From Spirochaetae bacterium HGW-Spirochaetae-1 (GTDB lineage Bacteria; Spirochaetota; UBA4802; UBA5550), in NCBI GenBank assembly GCA_002839375.1, contig PGXY01000001.1, positions 372,001 through 436,000 of the forward strand: a stretch of DNA of 64,000 bases, written 5' to 3'. The number at the start of each line of letters is the position of its first letter. Position 1 is the first letter of the stretch. This document shows positions 61,939 to 64,000 of the stretch, piece by piece. Under the pieces are notes generated by a model. It saw only the letters and a list, made by a program, of their open reading frames with translations. It was not told the origin of the DNA and ran no database searches. Both the position numbers and the translations under genes were made by a program.

Positions 61939-64000
61939 ATGTCAGATATGGGCAGCACCGCTATAGACAGGGCACGGGAAATTTTAGCGGAGGTCTTCGG
62001 CTACGAAGCCTTCAGGCCCCTGCAGGCCGAGATAATTGAAGCGGTTATGAAAAAAAGTGATGCCCTGGTGGTGATGCCCACGGGCGGCGGGAAATCGATC
62101 TGTTACCAGATACCCGCGCTTATGTTTTCCGGGCTTACCGTTGTTATCTCACCGCTTATTTCTCTTATGAAAGACCAGGTTGACCAGATGAAGCAGCTTG
62201 GAGTCGAGGCGGTTCTGCTCAACAGCTCGATCTCGCGTGACGAATACGGCTCCAACATCGCTCTTATCCGGGATGGAACGGCAAAGCTACTGTATGTTGC
62301 GCCCGAGACCCTGCTTAAAAATGATATACTCTTACTGCTCACCACCGTTACCGTCGACTGTTTCGCCATTGACGAGGCGCACTGTATTTCCGAGTGGGGC
62401 CATGACTTCAGGCCGGAGTACCGGATGATAGCACAGGTACGGAAAAGGTTTCCCCGCGCGGTCTGCATGGCCCTGACCGCCACTGCGACGGAGAGAGTGA
62501 GGGGCGACATCAGGAAAAACCTGGAGATGAGTGAGACTTCCGACTTTATAGCAAGTTTTAACAGGGACAACCTGTTTTACCGCATAACGCAAAAAAACGA
62601 CGCCCTGAAACAGACGCTGGAATTTCTTTCGGGGCATAAAGGAGAATCGGGTATAATCTACGCGTTTTCACGCGACAGTGTCGACCGCATTTATATGAGC
62701 CTGAAAAAACATGGATATTCGGTACGGCCTTATCACGCGGGACTGGCCGATGAGGATCGGCGCAAAAATCAGGAGCTCTTTCTGAAAGATGAGGTGCAGA
62801 TAATTGTTGCCACAATTGCTTTCGGCATGGGAATACATAAAACCAATGTCAGGTTTGTTATTCACTATGATCTTCCCAAGAGCATAGAGGCGTATTACCA
62901 GGAGACGGGTCGCGCCGGTCGCGACGGGGTCGATTCCACGTGCCTGCTCCTTTACAGCTATTCTGACATACATAAGATCCGTTATTTCATTGATCAGAAA
63001 CCCGATGAAACCGAAAAGAAAGCAGCGGTATCACAGCTGAACGCCCTGGTCAACTACGCCGATTCTGAGTGCTGTCGCCGTATTCCCCTCATCACCTATT
63101 TCGGTGAGGAATACAGCAGAGAAAGCTGCGGCATGTGCGACAACTGCGTTTCACCCCAGGAACAGGGCGACGACCTGACCCTTGCGGCGCAGATGTTCCT
63201 TTCCTGTGTTAAAAGAACGGGCGAAAAATTCGGTACGGGGCATATAGTCCAGGTCCTGCGCGGCTCAGGCGCAGCAAGGATCAGGGAACTGGGGCATAAT
63301 GGATTGAGCACGTACGGTATCGGCAAAGACTATTCCGTGCAGTCATGGAAAAACATGGCGCGACAGTTTGTAACCAAGGGACTCCTTATACAGGACATGC
63401 AGAGTTACGGTGAGCTAAAGCTTACTGAAAAGGGGCATGCTGTGATGAGAGGATTTGAAAAAGTGATGGGGCGGTTTGGCGAGAATGCCACGGCACAAAA
63501 AAAGCCCATTTCCGGTATCAGTTATGACGGCATGCTTTTTGAACTGCTCCGTGAAAAAAGAAGGGCTCTTGCCGCTGAAGCGAATGTTCCTCCCTATGTA
63601 ATATTTTCAGATAAAACGCTCATGGCCATTGCAGAGGCCTATCCACAGAGCAGAGAAAGCCTCATGACAATTCACGGCATCGGTGCGCATAAGATCCAGA
63701 AGTTCGGTGAAATAATTATTTCCATCGTTAAAGAGTATTGCGAGGAAAAAGGGATAATTGATAAGACGGTCGAAATTCCCGCTCCGCGTGAATATGTAAA
63801 AAAACCGAGACATGTTCAGATCGGCGAGCTGTATAATGCAGGGCGTTCAATTACCGAGATAGAAGCTGCAGAAGGAGTGCAGAGAATAACTGTTATCTCG
63901 AACCTCAAAAAATATGTCCAGGACGGATATTCGATTACATCGGCAGGTTTGCGGCCGCTCCTTTCGCTCGATGCGGAGCGTATTTTGTCAGTTATTGCGG
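61939..64000 (+). CDS. recQ: RecQ-family ATP-dependent DNA helicase, 3' end cut by window edge
   Basis: 3'-5' DNA helicase. 687 codons are visible: Walker A VVMPTGGGKSICYQIPAL, DEAH box AIDEAHCISEWGHDFRPEY, the helicase C-terminal half with AFGMGIHKTNVRFVIHYDLPKS and QETGRAGRDG, the RQC zinc cysteines (CCRRIPLITYF, CGMCDNC), a winged helix and an HRDC domain (about residues 528-605, LREKRRALAAEANVPPYVIFSDKTL). The gene is still open at base 64000. Start ATG 61939 after CAGGA. Confidence 0.95.
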   Translation, partial: MSDMGSTAIDRAREILAEVFGYEAFRPLQAEIIEAVMKKSDALVVMPTGGGKSICYQIPALMFSGLTVVISPLISLMKDQVDQMKQLGVEAVLLNSSISRDEYGSNIALIRDGTAKLLYVAPETLLKNDILLLLTTVTVDCFAIDEAHCISEWGHDFRPEYRMIAQVRKRFPRAVCMALTATATERVRGDIRKNLEMSETSDFIASFNRDNLFYRITQKNDALKQTLEFLSGHKGESGIIYAFSRDSVDRIYMSLKKHGYSVRPYHAGLADEDRRKNQELFLKDEVQIIVATIAFGMGIHKTNVRFVIHYDLPKSIEAYYQETGRAGRDGVDSTCLLLYSYSDIHKIRYFIDQKPDETEKKAAVSQLNALVNYADSECCRRIPLITYFGEEYSRESCGMCDNCVSPQEQGDDLTLAAQMFLSCVKRTGEKFGTGHIVQVLRGSGAARIRELGHNGLSTYGIGKDYSVQSWKNMARQFVTKGLLIQDMQSYGELKLTEKGHAVMRGFEKVMGRFGENATAQKKPISGISYDGMLFELLREKRRALAAEANVPPYVIFSDKTLMAIAEAYPQSRESLMTIHGIGAHKIQKFGEIIISIVKEYCEEKGIIDKTVEIPAPREYVKKPRHVQIGELYNAGRSITEIEAAEGVQRITVISNLKKYVQDGYSITSAGLRPLLSLDAERILSVIA

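Overview
The window comes from a diderm (Gram-negative-type) bacterium of mid GC content. It encodes a TonB-dependent receptor, LolD/LolC-like transport genes, several lipoproteins and porin-like proteins ending in Phe. Glycyl-tRNA synthetase is of the separate-beta-subunit type, and the metabolism looks at least partly anaerobic (4-hydroxybutyryl-CoA dehydratase family, clostridial-type ferredoxin, radical SAM enzyme). A spirochaete (Leptospirales-like) or deltaproteobacterial relative would fit the set, but nothing here fixes the phylum.

Layout. 1-8.8 kb is housekeeping on the + strand: truB (enters from the left edge), rpsO, pnp, an M16 peptidase, a bactofilin with a LysM/M23 peptidase, and glyS. 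8.85-10.7 kb holds a hexapeptide acyltransferase and a glycosyltransferase. 10.7-21 kb is on the - strand: pgeF-like, PHP phosphatase, an unknown gene, a PlsC-like acyltransferase, a NYN-domain gene and gltBD. 21.1-26.2 kb (-) is a five-gene envelope transport operon (LolA-like protein, beta-barrel, LolD-like ATPase, two FtsX-type permeases). 26.4-33 kb (+) has a STAS protein and then a CoA-ester cluster: enoyl-CoA hydratase, an acyl-CoA dehydrogenase split by one in-frame TGA, a 4-hydroxybutyryl-CoA dehydratase homologue, patatin and an alpha/beta hydrolase. 33.3-40.7 kb is an envelope cluster: DUF3015/DUF4105, TPR, PEGA and CsgG-like lipoproteins. 40.97-47.06 kb (+) is a translationally coupled six-gene operon: FecCDE/Btu-type importer, two binding proteins, a radical SAM protein and an unrecognised protein.

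47.1-56.7 kb is unusual. Fifteen copies of the core GGGTCAGAGC (most extending to GGGTCAGAGCC) lie on both strands around a REP-associated tyrosine transposase (53.5-54.1 kb), and six of them sit inside coding sequences. Other genes here are a C45 lipoprotein, a rhodanese, a CBS protein, a ferredoxin, a TonB receptor, an LhgO-like oxidase and a QueG-like reductase.

56.8-64 kb has a TetR regulator, then two genes sharing a KaiC-like N-terminal domain that has lost its P-loop (both read LGDNVVWQV at that place). One is fused to XRE-HTH plus cupin, the other to a PEP-synthase-type ATP-binding domain. This pair is the best candidate here for an undescribed regulatory system. A RecQ helicase runs off the right edge.

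No tRNA, rRNA, CRISPR array or known riboswitch was recognised by eye. Promoter and operator calls are motif matches only.
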